Shown one piece after another: positions 14,975 to 24,917 of a stretch of 64,000 nucleotides of DNA; the first letter of the stretch is position 1, and each line of letters opens with the position of its first letter. The stretch covers positions 127,903-191,902 of the forward strand of contig DHAE01000025.1 in assembly GCA_002397315.1 (NCBI GenBank), read 5' to 3'. A model generated the notes under the pieces. The model worked only from the letters and a program-made list of their open reading frames with translations. It ran no database searches and was not told the origin of the DNA. Both the position numbers and the translations under genes were made by a program. The stretch comes from Comamonadaceae bacterium UBA4962 (GTDB lineage Bacteria > Pseudomonadota > Gammaproteobacteria > Burkholderiales > Burkholderiaceae_C).

Positions 14975-17164
14975 ATGCAACCAGGAAACGTGAACCGGGG
15001 CCCCCGCGCCCAGCGCAGCGGGGCTCCCGCGCCGCAGGGAACCTCCGAACCCGGTGCCGCAGGCCGGCGGGGCAGTTCCGCTGCCCACCGGGGCGGGGCC
15101 CCTGCGCCGATCCTTGCGCGCGCGCAGGCCGCGCAGGCCGCGCAGTCGTCCGCGGCGGGCGGCGCGCCCGCACGGCCGCCGAGAACCGCCCTGCCGGCGC
15201 GGCAGCAGGCCACGCCGGCCATGACCGACACGGTGGCGGGCGCGGTGGTCGATGAGGTCATGGTGTATTTCCAGAAGTTCGAGAAACTCATGGCCGACCC
15301 GGCGGTGCCCCAGGACGTCACCGCGCGCATGCTGCCCGGCGCATTGAAGGCGGCCCGGCGGGGTCTGGACGCGGTGCCGTTCCTGAACGTCTACCAGGTC
15401 AACAGCCAGATGGGCCAGAGGGCGCTGCAGTACCTTCCGCAGAAGCAGGCGTTCCTGGCCAGCGACCTGGCGGGCGTGCTCATCGACACCTTCGACGCGA
15501 AGGACATCGGGGGCAAGCTCCAGTGGCGCATGCACGCGGCCGCGCTGGCGCAGATGGGCATGGCGCCGGATTTCGACCAGGAGCTCGACGAGCACATGGA
15601 AGGGCTCGACGGAACCCTGCAGCAGCTCGAACCGTGCATGGAGGCCGCGGCGTCGTCGATCAGGATCCTGGCGGCCAGGCCGGAGCTCAAGTCCGACGCG
15701 ATCATGGCCCGCGCCCTGCAGGACGCCGTGGTCGGCCTCACGGAAATGCGGCTCAAGCGGATCGAGCGGCACCTCGACGGCATCCGGCTGTGCATCCAGC
15801 GGCTCGACATGGAGCCGGGCCTCGCCGGGACGCCCGCCGGAACCGCGCTCGGCGACCTGAAGGCCCGCACCGCCGACCATGAAGACCTGCTGGACACGCT
15901 CGACGTGCTGCTGGATGCCCGCGCGCCCGCGGCTCCGGGCACGGTGGCGCAGTTGCAGCGGCGGCTGGATGCGGTGCTGGGCGGCGCGCGGGCGTTCGTC
16001 GAGGCGGCCGGTGCGCAGTTCGCCGCGGGGGACGACGCACCGGCGGGCGCGACCTTGCGGCTGGCGCCGCACATCCTGCATTCGGTGGCACGCGTGGCCC
16101 GTGAAATGGAAGAGGCCCTGGACGCCTGGCGGCTGCCGCCCTCCGTGGCGCGGCACGTGCAGGGGCCCACCTACCTCGGGCAGTCCATCGGTCCCGGACC
16201 CGTACCCCGCAGCCCGGACGACGACGCGGAGCATGGCGGCATGGAGGACGCGGTACCGGACTCGCCCGCACCGGCCGCCGAACCGCCCCCGCGGCACGCG
16301 GCGCAGGCAGCGCGCTCTCGGTCCCGCCGGCAGAAATCGGTGCAGGGCGGCAGCGCAGCCTCTTCGTCCGCGCCCCCGGATCCCGCGCGTGGCGCGGTGC
16401 TGCAATCGGCCCGCGAACGCCTGGGCGCGTTCCAGCGTCCGCCTGCCGAGGCACGCGTGCGCAGCCTGGACGACCTGATCGCGATCGGCACGGCGCTGCG
16501 CAGGAACACGTCGGTCCTGGAAGCCTACCGCCCTGCAGGCAGCGACCCGCTGGAGGCCGGACGGCAGATGCGGCTGGCGCTCGACGGCTGGTTCGGCCAT
16601 GCGGGCCGCTGGGCGGGCGTGCACGCAAAGCTGCAGGCCCTGCCGGAAGGGGCCGATGGCGCGGCCGCCCAGGAGCTCGCGCGCAAGATCGAGGCGGAGC
16701 GGCTGCAGCCGCTCCGGCGCCTGCATGCGCAGATCGACGCCGTGGAGCTGGACCGGGTCAAGACCTTCCCGCATCCCCGGCTCAAGCATGTGGAGCACCT
16801 GTTGGCTTCCGGCCCGCCAGGCAGCCACCTGAGCGTCGGGCCGCCGCGCCGGCTGCACGCGGAGGGTGCTGCCGACGGCCGCAGCAGTACGCTCTTCGAG
16901 GTGGAGCTGCACCCGGGAACGCTCTCGAACGGCCAGCCCGCGCCGCCGCTCTACGTGCACCTGCACACCCGGCAGCCGGTCACCGCCGAGGCCTGCCGCA
17001 GCATCGCCTTCGACGACCTGGACGCCATCCACGTGAAGAACGCGGAGCAGCGCGGCCGGGGGCGCACCTGGGAAATGCTCAACAACGCCCTGGACAGCGT
17101 GCACCGCGGGCCGCTCGACGCCAAGGTGCTGCAGCAACTGCAGGAGCGCATGGCGCGGGGCTGA
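14975..17164 (+). CDS. Candidate type III effector behind a PIP box
   Basis: A 729-residue protein with no Sec signal or transmembrane segment. The start at 14975 is chosen because the in-frame ATG at 14924 precedes the -10 element. Residues 1-85 are disordered and rich in Gly, Pro, Ala, Arg and Ser, as in T3 secretion signals. Residues about 85-400 are helical. A Pro/Ser-rich linker follows (about 405-465), then a second helical region (490-610) and a C-terminal segment with FEVELHPGTL and PLYVHLHTRQP (about 645-680). It lies alone between ung and ggt. No catalytic motif was recognised; XopP/HLK-type similarity is possible but unproven. Confidence 0.75.
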   Translation: MQPGNVNRGPRAQRSGAPAPQGTSEPGAAGRRGSSAAHRGGAPAPILARAQAAQAAQSSAAGGAPARPPRTALPARQQATPAMTDTVAGAVVDEVMVYFQKFEKLMADPAVPQDVTARMLPGALKAARRGLDAVPFLNVYQVNSQMGQRALQYLPQKQAFLASDLAGVLIDTFDAKDIGGKLQWRMHAAALAQMGMAPDFDQELDEHMEGLDGTLQQLEPCMEAAASSIRILAARPELKSDAIMARALQDAVVGLTEMRLKRIERHLDGIRLCIQRLDMEPGLAGTPAGTALGDLKARTADHEDLLDTLDVLLDARAPAAPGTVAQLQRRLDAVLGGARAFVEAAGAQFAAGDDAPAGATLRLAPHILHSVARVAREMEEALDAWRLPPSVARHVQGPTYLGQSIGPGPVPRSPDDDAEHGGMEDAVPDSPAPAAEPPPRHAAQAARSRSRRQKSVQGGSAASSSAPPDPARGAVLQSARERLGAFQRPPAEARVRSLDDLIAIGTALRRNTSVLEAYRPAGSDPLEAGRQMRLALDGWFGHAGRWAGVHAKLQALPEGADGAAAQELARKIEAERLQPLRRLHAQIDAVELDRVKTFPHPRLKHVEHLLASGPPGSHLSVGPPRRLHAEGAADGRSSTLFEVELHPGTLSNGQPAPPLYVHLHTRQPVTAEACRSIAFDDLDAIHVKNAEQRGRGRTWEMLNNALDSVHRGPLDAKVLQQLQERMARG

Positions 17165-17256
17165 CGCGGTCGCCGGGGCTTTCCGGCGCCGGTCCTCATA
17201 TCTGCCCGGCACCTGCAAGAATGCCGTCTCCATCCGCACATGAAGGAGACACCCCG

Positions 17257-18876
<1,620 letters not shown>

Positions 18877-18926
18877 GCACCGCCCACCAGCCCCGTCCCC
18901 GCCCGGGGCGCTCGTGGGGGCGGTGC
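18877..18926. terminator. Hairpin between convergent ggt and queA
   Basis: GCACCGCCC (18877-18885) pairs with GGGCGGTGC (18918-18926). The arms can extend inward with CAC/GTG and two unpaired G. It fills the short gap between convergent genes but lacks a T-run on either strand, so it is a plausible bidirectional or Rho-assisted terminator rather than a classical one. Confidence 0.45.
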
Positions 18927-18930
18927 CGTG

Positions 18931-20040
18931 TCAGCGCCGCGCCAGCAGCATCGCGTCGCCGTAGCTGAAGAACCGGTAGCGCTGCGCGATCGCGTGGCGG
19001 TAGAGGCCCATGGCATGGTCGTAGCCCGTGAAGGCGCTGATCAGCATCATCAGCGTGCTCTTGGGCAGGTGGAAGTTGGTGACCAGCAGGTCCACCACCT
19101 GGAAGGCGAAGCCCGGCGTGATGAAGATGTCGGTATCGCCCGTGGCCTGCCCGCTGCGCGCCCAAGATTCGAGCGTGCGCACCGTCGTCGTGCCCACGGC
19201 CACCACGCGGCCGCCGCGCTGCCGGCAGCGCTCCAGCGCGGCCAGCGTGGCCAGCGGCACCTCGTACCGCTCGCTGTGCATGCGGTGGTCCGCCAGGCTC
19301 TCGGTCTTCACGGGCTGGAAGGTGCCGGCACCCACGTGCAGCGTCACGCTCGCGCGCTCCACGCCGCGCGCCGCCAGCGCCGCCAGCACCCCTTCGTCGA
19401 AATGCAGCGCCGCCGTGGGCGCCGCCACCGCGCCCGGCGCGCGCGCGAACACCGTCTGGTAGCGCTCCGCATCCTCGGCCGCGTCGGGATCGCCGCCGCC
19501 CTCCTGGTGGCGCTCGATGTAGGGCGGCAGCGGCATGTGGCCGTGGCGCTCCATCAGCGCATGCGGGCCCGCGCCGTCGGGGCTCGAGAGCGCGAAGCGG
19601 AACAGCGGGCCGTCCTCGCCGGGCCACCGGCCCAGCAGCGTCGCGCCGAAGCCGCCGCCCGCGGGGCCGCCGGCCATGTGGAGCGTGGCGCCCACGGCGG
19701 GCTTCTTGCTCACCTTCATGTGCGCGACCACCTCGTTGCCGGCCTCGCCGCCGGGGCCCACCAGCACGCGCTCGATCAGCAGCTCCACCTTGCCGCCGCT
19801 GGCCTTCTCGCCGAACACGCGGGCCTTGACGACGCGCGTGTCGTTGAACACCAGCAGATCGCCCGGCTGCAGCAGGTCCGGCAGCTCGCGGAAGATGCGG
19901 TCCACGGGCGCCTGCGCGCGGCCATCGAGCAGGCGCGAGGCGCTGCGCTCGGGCGCGGGGTGCTGGGCGATGAGTTCGGGGGGCAGCGAGAAGTCGAAAT
20001 CGCTGAGGGTGAAGGCGCGGAGTGGCTGGCTGACGGACAT
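18931..20040 (-). CDS. queA: tRNA preQ1(34) S-adenosylmethionine ribosyltransferase-isomerase
   Basis: A 369-residue cytoplasmic enzyme that adds the ribosyl part of SAM to preQ1 at the tRNA wobble base, forming epoxyqueuosine. Typical blocks are FDFSLPPELIAQHPAPERSASRLL-like near residues 15-38, GDLLVFNDTRVVKAR (about 65-79) and the C-terminal TNFHLPKSTLMMLISAF region. It is slightly longer than the common 340-350 residues. It converges on ggt; tgt is not in the window. Confidence 0.95.
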   Translation of the reverse strand: MSVSQPLRAFTLSDFDFSLPPELIAQHPAPERSASRLLDGRAQAPVDRIFRELPDLLQPGDLLVFNDTRVVKARVFGEKASGGKVELLIERVLVGPGGEAGNEVVAHMKVSKKPAVGATLHMAGGPAGGGFGATLLGRWPGEDGPLFRFALSSPDGAGPHALMERHGHMPLPPYIERHQEGGGDPDAAEDAERYQTVFARAPGAVAAPTAALHFDEGVLAALAARGVERASVTLHVGAGTFQPVKTESLADHRMHSERYEVPLATLAALERCRQRGGRVVAVGTTTVRTLESWARSGQATGDTDIFITPGFAFQVVDLLVTNFHLPKSTLMMLISAFTGYDHAMGLYRHAIAQRYRFFSYGDAMLLARR

Positions 20041-20190
20041 GGGGCTTGAGGGCCGGACGGGCCCGTTCCAAGAAGAGAAATCAGGAAGACGAAACTCTCG
20101 ATTCTCCCATGGAGGAGTGGCTGTGCCTTGCCCAGGCCGTGCCGGCCCGGCGGCTGTGGAGGGGTGCTGGATGCCCTCGACGCTGGCGCC

Positions 20191-20487
20191 TCACCAGCGG
20201 CGGTCTTCGATGGCTTTCTCGCACCGATGCGGATCTGCGATGCCGAAGCGGATGGCGCAGTAATCCCGGAACGCCTGTTGGCGTGTTGGATCCATGGTTT
20301 CGAACGCATCCCTGTCCAGGCCCTGCTGCGCAGGGTTGGTGAAGAGCAGGGTGAATGTGGGGCGCGACTTCAGGAATGGCTCCCAGGTGCTTCCAACCTC
20401 GTGGTCTCCGACGTAGTTGTCGAGGCCGGTCCACAGCCAACCGCCGACCAGCAGGGTGGCAATTACCAGAATGGCTCGGACCTTCAC
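20191..20487 (-). CDS. Small membrane-anchored protein coupled to the amidase (possible immunity protein)
   Basis: A 98-residue protein whose GTG start at 20487 overlaps the stop of the upstream amidase gene (GTGA). Residues 3-21 form one hydrophobic segment (VRAILVIATLLVGGWLW), either a signal anchor or an uncleaved signal peptide. The remaining 75 residues are charged, probably periplasmic, and contain two Cys. The tight coupling to a peptidoglycan amidase suggests a periplasmic immunity protein, but no family was recognised. It lies at the edge of a patch with lower GC than its surroundings. Confidence 0.6.
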   Translation of the reverse strand: MKVRAILVIATLLVGGWLWTGLDNYVGDHEVGSTWEPFLKSRPTFTLLFTNPAQQGLDRDAFETMDPTRQQAFRDYCAIRFGIADPHRCEKAIEDRRW

Positions 20488-21254
20488 GGTTGCATGAGTC
20501 CGAAGTGGGTGCGCAATTGTTGGGCCATGGCAAGCCCGTGAACTCCGGGACATGCACGGCTGCTGCCTGCCGCCGCGGCGAATTCCCTGTGTCCGCCCAA
20601 AGTCTTGATGGGGAAAAACTCTTTCAAGGTACTCACCAAATTTTTTGCCGCGCTTCGCTGAAAGTCAGAAGGCTCATCGTTGGAGAAGTCGAGTTTGTCT
20701 TTTTGCACACCCAGAAATTCGGAGACTCCGCCCACCATGCCCCGCTTCTTGAACGCATGTGCAACTCCAGGACCGTGGTCACCTGCTTCGCCTCTTTGGC
20801 TGAAATCGGAAAGGAAGACTATCCCGATGACTCCAGTATTGCCTTTCTCGATGTGCGCGCCTCGATGGCGAATGTCCAGTGCCTCGTAGATGGTGCTTTG
20901 GCAGTCGATGGCATAGTGATAGCTCAGTTGCCCGAAGCTGCCCAAGTCGATTCTCTCTGCTGTGCGCAACGCTTCGATGCCGTTCATTCCGCAACTGAAA
21001 GAGTTGCCTGCATGGTGAAGCGCGATGGCACGATAGTCCCAATCGCTATGAGGTACAGAAGAAGGATCGGTCGCGCCCCACTGCGAACGCTCCACGATGC
21101 CCAGTCTGCTGATGAGTACCTTCCGGATTTGAGCGTGATCGGCTATCCGGCAGGCGACAGTGGGTTGGATCATTCTGATGTGGTCCCGAAACAGCGCTTG
21201 ATGCGTCGGTCCGTTGGGAAGAATGATCGAATCAGCAGGCTGGATGCCGACCAT
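20484..21254 (-). CDS. PGRP/Amidase_2-type N-acetylmuramoyl-L-alanine amidase (possible interbacterial toxin)
   Basis: A 256-residue protein with a zinc amidase domain at residues about 50-240. SQWGA (57-61), HHAG (80-83), YHYAID (112-117), HRGAH (130-134), GIVFLSD (144-150), GGHREF (220-225) and ACPG (234-237) give the expected zinc ligands H80/H81, H222 and C235. No Sec signal precedes it, unlike a housekeeping amidase. Its start lies inside the 3' end of the kaurene-synthase gene, and the frame stays open only 10 codons further upstream. My hand count gives 53% GC over 20,641-20,880 against about 70% around, suggesting transfer. A type VI effector is the leading alternative to a cell-wall recycling enzyme. 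Confidence 0.8.
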   Translation of the reverse strand: MVGIQPADSIILPNGPTHQALFRDHIRMIQPTVACRIADHAQIRKVLISRLGIVERSQWGATDPSSVPHSDWDYRAIALHHAGNSFSCGMNGIEALRTAERIDLGSFGQLSYHYAIDCQSTIYEALDIRHRGAHIEKGNTGVIGIVFLSDFSQRGEAGDHGPGVAHAFKKRGMVGGVSEFLGVQKDKLDFSNDEPSDFQRSAAKNLVSTLKEFFPIKTLGGHREFAAAAGSSRACPGVHGLAMAQQLRTHFGLMQP

Positions 21255-22188
21255 TTTCTGGAAGATGAAGATTGCCTGGACTGCTCAATCCAGACACCTG
21301 CGGCTCTTCCTGCGCCGATCCGCTGCGGTAGCGGCGGTTCGAGGTCTCGTAGTACTGCGCGCGCAGGGCCACCATGGCCTCGAACAGCGTTCGCCAGGGT
21401 GCAGGGAACGGGTGCTGCGCCATGACCTGTCTCAGCAGGCGCAGGTGGCCGGCCAGTTCGCCGTCCAGGAACTCGATCACGGGCATGTCCGGGTGGCGCC
21501 GCTGCAGCAGCAGGGCCGCGTTGCCCGCCTCGCCAGCCCTTCGGTCGCGGTCGTACCCATGCAGGTCGTTCTGCAGCCGCCCGATCACGCACAGCAGCTG
21601 CAGGGCCTCGCGGAAGGCCGGGCGTTCGCGCAGGTCGGCCATGTCCAGCCCCCACAGCAGCGAGAGGCAGCAGAACACGTTGGCGTAGGCGATCGAGTCG
21701 ATGCCGTTGCGCAGGTACTCGGCATAGGACCACGCATCCCCCGATGCGCTCTGCGCCGGGCCCGTGCGCAACGCCGCGCAGTAGCGCCGGGTGTCGTCCA
21801 GCAGGTGCAGATAGTCGCGGCGGTCGTGTGCGAGCGCAGCCAGCGAGGCGCGCAGCGCACCGCACCCTTCGAATCCGGGAAGCGCGCATGGCACCCCGCT
21901 CCCCACCGATGCCTCCACCGCCGCGAGCTGCTCCGGTGCGATCAGGCGCAGATCGTTGCAGTCGTCGAGCCAGAACAGCAGCGCCAGTTCGCGGTAGAAC
22001 GCCAAGGCGAGCGTCGCGTCCTGCGGGTCGCGGCCCGTGTGCGCCATGCGGTCGCCCAGGTCCGGTCCGATGCGCCGCAGGAGGTATCCGCCGCCCCGGA
22101 CCGCCTCCTCGGCATGCTCGTCCATGAAGCCGGGCAGGGCCCGCCCCCATTCGCGCACCTGCTGCAGCGCAGATTCGCCGTCGATCAC
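21232..22188 (-). CDS. ks: ent-Kaurene synthase (class I diterpene synthase)
   Basis: A 318-residue class I terpene synthase that ionises ent-copalyl diphosphate to ent-kaurene. The metal-binding DDxxD motif is DDCND at residues 75-79, and an NSE/DTE-like motif NDLHGYDRDRRAGE is at 207-220. The GTG start at 22188 overlaps the CPS stop (GTGA). It is the last gene of the operon. The final 25-30 residues, after YYETSNRRY, run into lower-GC DNA and do not look like a family C-terminus, so the original stop may have been replaced at a junction. Confidence 0.88.
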   Translation of the reverse strand: MIDGESALQQVREWGRALPGFMDEHAEEAVRGGGYLLRRIGPDLGDRMAHTGRDPQDATLALAFYRELALLFWLDDCNDLRLIAPEQLAAVEASVGSGVPCALPGFEGCGALRASLAALAHDRRDYLHLLDDTRRYCAALRTGPAQSASGDAWSYAEYLRNGIDSIAYANVFCCLSLLWGLDMADLRERPAFREALQLLCVIGRLQNDLHGYDRDRRAGEAGNAALLLQRRHPDMPVIEFLDGELAGHLRLLRQVMAQHPFPAPWRTLFEAMVALRAQYYETSNRRYRSGSAQEEPQVSGLSSPGNLHLPENGRHPAC

Positions 22189-23780
22189 GGCGCGACTTCC
22201 GCTGCCGGCGCCGTTCCCGCGGCGGCCGTGGCCCTCTCCGGGCCGTGCCGGTCCCAGTGGAGTGCCAGCCATAACCCGGCGAGCTCTGCCACGCGCACGA
22301 CCCGGGTGGGGCAATACAGCTCCTTGCCGATCCACAGCGGGGTCTGCGGCAGGGCATGGGGTGCGTGGCGCGCGAGCATCCACTCCCGTGCGTGCGTCAC
22401 GGCCTGCGCGATGCGCCGGCGCCCTGCCGGATCCTCGCTGCCCTCCATCACGTGCAGTGCGAACAGGGCATAGGCGGTTTCCTCGAACGTGGCCGCATGG
22501 CCGGCGCCCCAGCCGCCGTCGCTGCGCTGCGCCTGCAGCAGCCCCGCCAGAGCGCGTTCGTCGCGCCACCGCGGCCGCCCCTGCGCCAGCGCGGCGACGG
22601 CGTGCGCGGTGGGGTACAGCCATGACACGTGCCATTTCTCGTTGTCCCACAGGCCGTGCGCATTGCGGCTGCATTCGACGTAGGCGGCGGGGCCGGCTGC
22701 GGGCTCGTCGAGCAGGCGCAGGGCTTGCAGGACATGGATGTTGGTCGACACCGAGGGGTTCCGCTCGCCCGGGAACGTGGCGAACAGATCGCCGCTCTCG
22801 AACGGGCGCAGTGCCTCGGCCGAGGGGCGGCGGCCGGCCAGGTGCAGCACGCACAGGGCCACGGCCGTGTCGTCCGCGTCGGCGGCGAAGTGCAGGGCCG
22901 GCCCCAGGCCGCGCGGGCCCATGCGCGCATCGAGTCGTGCGACCGCGGCACGCACCTCGGTGCCCAGCGCGGGATGCGCGAACAGCCCGGCCATGTGCAG
23001 GGTGTGGAGCGACCAGGCGGGCTCGAAGACATCGATCGGCCAGACGTTGGGGACGACCCCGTCGATGCCGCAGCCCGTGGCCCGCGATGCCGCCTGCAGG
23101 TACGCCCTGGCACGCTCGGCATGTTCCGGGTAGCCGGCTTGCTGCGGGCGCTCCTGTGCCAGGGCCCGCGCACGCCACACGGCCGTGGCCGCGGGGCTGA
23201 TGCCGATGCTGCCGCCGGCGTCCGGGCATGCGCTGGCGGGCGACGTGCCCCAGGCCTCCCAGGAGTGGAGGAGCGGATGGCCGCTCGGCAGGGGGCCGGC
23301 CGCCTGCAGCTTGGCCAGGCGTGCCCGCTGCAGGGGCTGCAGTGCCGGGTGGCGGGGAAACGCCCCGCTGCCTGGCAGGGCGGCGGCTTCGGCGCACAGC
23401 GGGGGCAGGATCAGTTCCACGCCGATCGGTGCGTCGTCCGGCACGCCGTGCGCGTAGGGGTCGGCCTGGTCGCGCAGAAACCGGGCCGCGGCGCTCGCTG
23501 CTTCGGCGGCGCCCGGAAGCGTTCCCGCATGCTGCAGTGCCAGCAGGGCCGCCCACGTGGGCGCGTGGCGGAACAGCGGGAAGCCCGGGCAACCCCAGCC
23601 GCCGTCCGCCTGCTGTTGCGCGATGAGCCACGCGCAGGCGTCCTGCCGGTGACCGGCATCGCCGCCGGACTGCAGTGCCCGGGCCGTGTCGTAGACCGAC
23701 GGGCCCACGCGGCCGCCGTCGTTCGTCGCCCCGAGCAGGTGGCGCAGTTCGGAAAGGATCTGTTCTGAAAGCTCATTCAT
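22185..23780 (-). CDS. cps: ent-Copalyl diphosphate synthase (class II diterpene cyclase)
   Basis: A 531-residue class II cyclase that protonates GGPP to give ent-copalyl diphosphate. The catalytic DxDD motif is DADD at residues 301-304, followed by TAVALCVL. QQQADGGWG (55-63) is a typical beta-gamma domain motif. The length fits bacterial CPS proteins of about 500-530 residues, which lack the plant class I domain. It precedes the kaurene synthase with a 4-base overlap and follows the GGPP synthase by 58 bases. Confidence 0.92.
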   Translation of the reverse strand: MNELSEQILSELRHLLGATNDGGRVGPSVYDTARALQSGGDAGHRQDACAWLIAQQQADGGWGCPGFPLFRHAPTWAALLALQHAGTLPGAAEAASAAARFLRDQADPYAHGVPDDAPIGVELILPPLCAEAAALPGSGAFPRHPALQPLQRARLAKLQAAGPLPSGHPLLHSWEAWGTSPASACPDAGGSIGISPAATAVWRARALAQERPQQAGYPEHAERARAYLQAASRATGCGIDGVVPNVWPIDVFEPAWSLHTLHMAGLFAHPALGTEVRAAVARLDARMGPRGLGPALHFAADADDTAVALCVLHLAGRRPSAEALRPFESGDLFATFPGERNPSVSTNIHVLQALRLLDEPAAGPAAYVECSRNAHGLWDNEKWHVSWLYPTAHAVAALAQGRPRWRDERALAGLLQAQRSDGGWGAGHAATFEETAYALFALHVMEGSEDPAGRRRIAQAVTHAREWMLARHAPHALPQTPLWIGKELYCPTRVVRVAELAGLWLALHWDRHGPERATAAAGTAPAAEVAP

Positions 23781-23838
23781 GCGGGAGGTTCCTCGTGCGT
23801 GCGGTCGATGGAGAGATCGGGGGGCAGGCGCGGCGCAG

Positions 23839-24834
23839 TCACGGGCCCGGCGCGTGCGGAGGCAGATGGGCGTGGGCGCGCTGCAGCATCTGCGCCAGCC
23901 GGCCCGCGCGCGGCCCCAGCGGAGCGAGGGCCTCTTCGGCGTCGCGCAGCAGGTCCAGCGCGAAGCGGCGCGCGGCCGGCAGACCCATGACCGATGCGCA
24001 GGTCGGCTTGCGCGCGGCCGCGTCCTTGCCGGGGGTCTTGCCCAGCGCCGTGGCGTCCGCCGTCGCGTCGAGGATGTCGTCCATCACCTGCAGGGCCAGG
24101 CCGAGGCAGCCGCTGTAGCGGTCAAGCGCCGAGTACAGCCCGGCAGTCGAAGCCTCTTCGGCCGCCGCGCACAGCGCGCCCATGCGCACCGCAGCGCGCA
24201 CCAGCGCTCCGCTCTTCATGCGGTGCATCTCCACGATCGTTTCCAGCGGCGCGGTCTTGCCGGCCAGCGCGAGGTCCAGCGCCTGCCCGCCGGCGGCGCC
24301 ATCGGCGGAGACGGCCCGCGCCAGTTCGCGCACCAGCGCGATGCGGCGCTCGCCCGGTGCGTCCACGCCTGCGAGGGCGAGGAACGCGTGCGCCTGCAGC
24401 GCGTCGCCGACCAGGATCGCGGTGGCCTCGCCGAACCGGACGTGCACGGTCGGCTGCCCGCGGCGCAGCACGTCGTCGTCCATCGCCGGCAGATCGTCGT
24501 GGACCAGGGTGCAGGCATGCATCATTTCGATGGCCGCACCGACGTCGTCGAGCACGTGTGCCGGCGCGTCGACCAGGGCGCCGGCCGCCATGCACAGCAG
24601 GGCGCGGGTGCGTTTGCCCCCTTGCAGGGTGGCATAGCGCATCGCCGCCATCAGCCCGGCGCCGCTGCCGCCTTCGGCGTGGAGCAGGCGCGACAGGGCC
24701 CGCTCCACGCGCCCGGCACCGGCCTGCAGCCAGGGGTCCGGCGACAGGGGTACGTGTGCGATGCGCACCGGTTCCTCCGATGCGCCGGCCGTGGAGATGC
24801 CCGCTGCCCCGGGGTGTCGCTGCAAGGTTTTCAT
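23839..24834 (-). CDS. ggps2: Geranylgeranyl diphosphate synthase of the gibberellin operon
   Basis: A 331-residue trans-isoprenyl diphosphate synthase. The first Asp-rich motif is at residues 113-120 (DDLPAMDD within HDDLPAMDDD) and the second is DDILD at 252-256. QGGKRTR (71-77) binds the allylic or homoallylic diphosphate. It supplies GGPP to CPS. The start at ATG 24834 has AGGAG about 10 bases upstream; the first 35 residues are a variable extension. Product chain length is inferred from operon position. Confidence 0.92.
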   Translation of the reverse strand: MKTLQRHPGAAGISTAGASEEPVRIAHVPLSPDPWLQAGAGRVERALSRLLHAEGGSGAGLMAAMRYATLQGGKRTRALLCMAAGALVDAPAHVLDDVGAAIEMMHACTLVHDDLPAMDDDVLRRGQPTVHVRFGEATAILVGDALQAHAFLALAGVDAPGERRIALVRELARAVSADGAAGGQALDLALAGKTAPLETIVEMHRMKSGALVRAAVRMGALCAAAEEASTAGLYSALDRYSGCLGLALQVMDDILDATADATALGKTPGKDAAARKPTCASVMGLPAARRFALDLLRDAEEALAPLGPRAGRLAQMLQRAHAHLPPHAPGP

Positions 24835-24917
24835 CGTGTCATGCTCTCCTGGGGCTGCCGTGGCGCGCGGTGCAACCGGCGCCACCGTGTCGAGGGAATG
24901 GGGCGCGCGTTGCCGGG

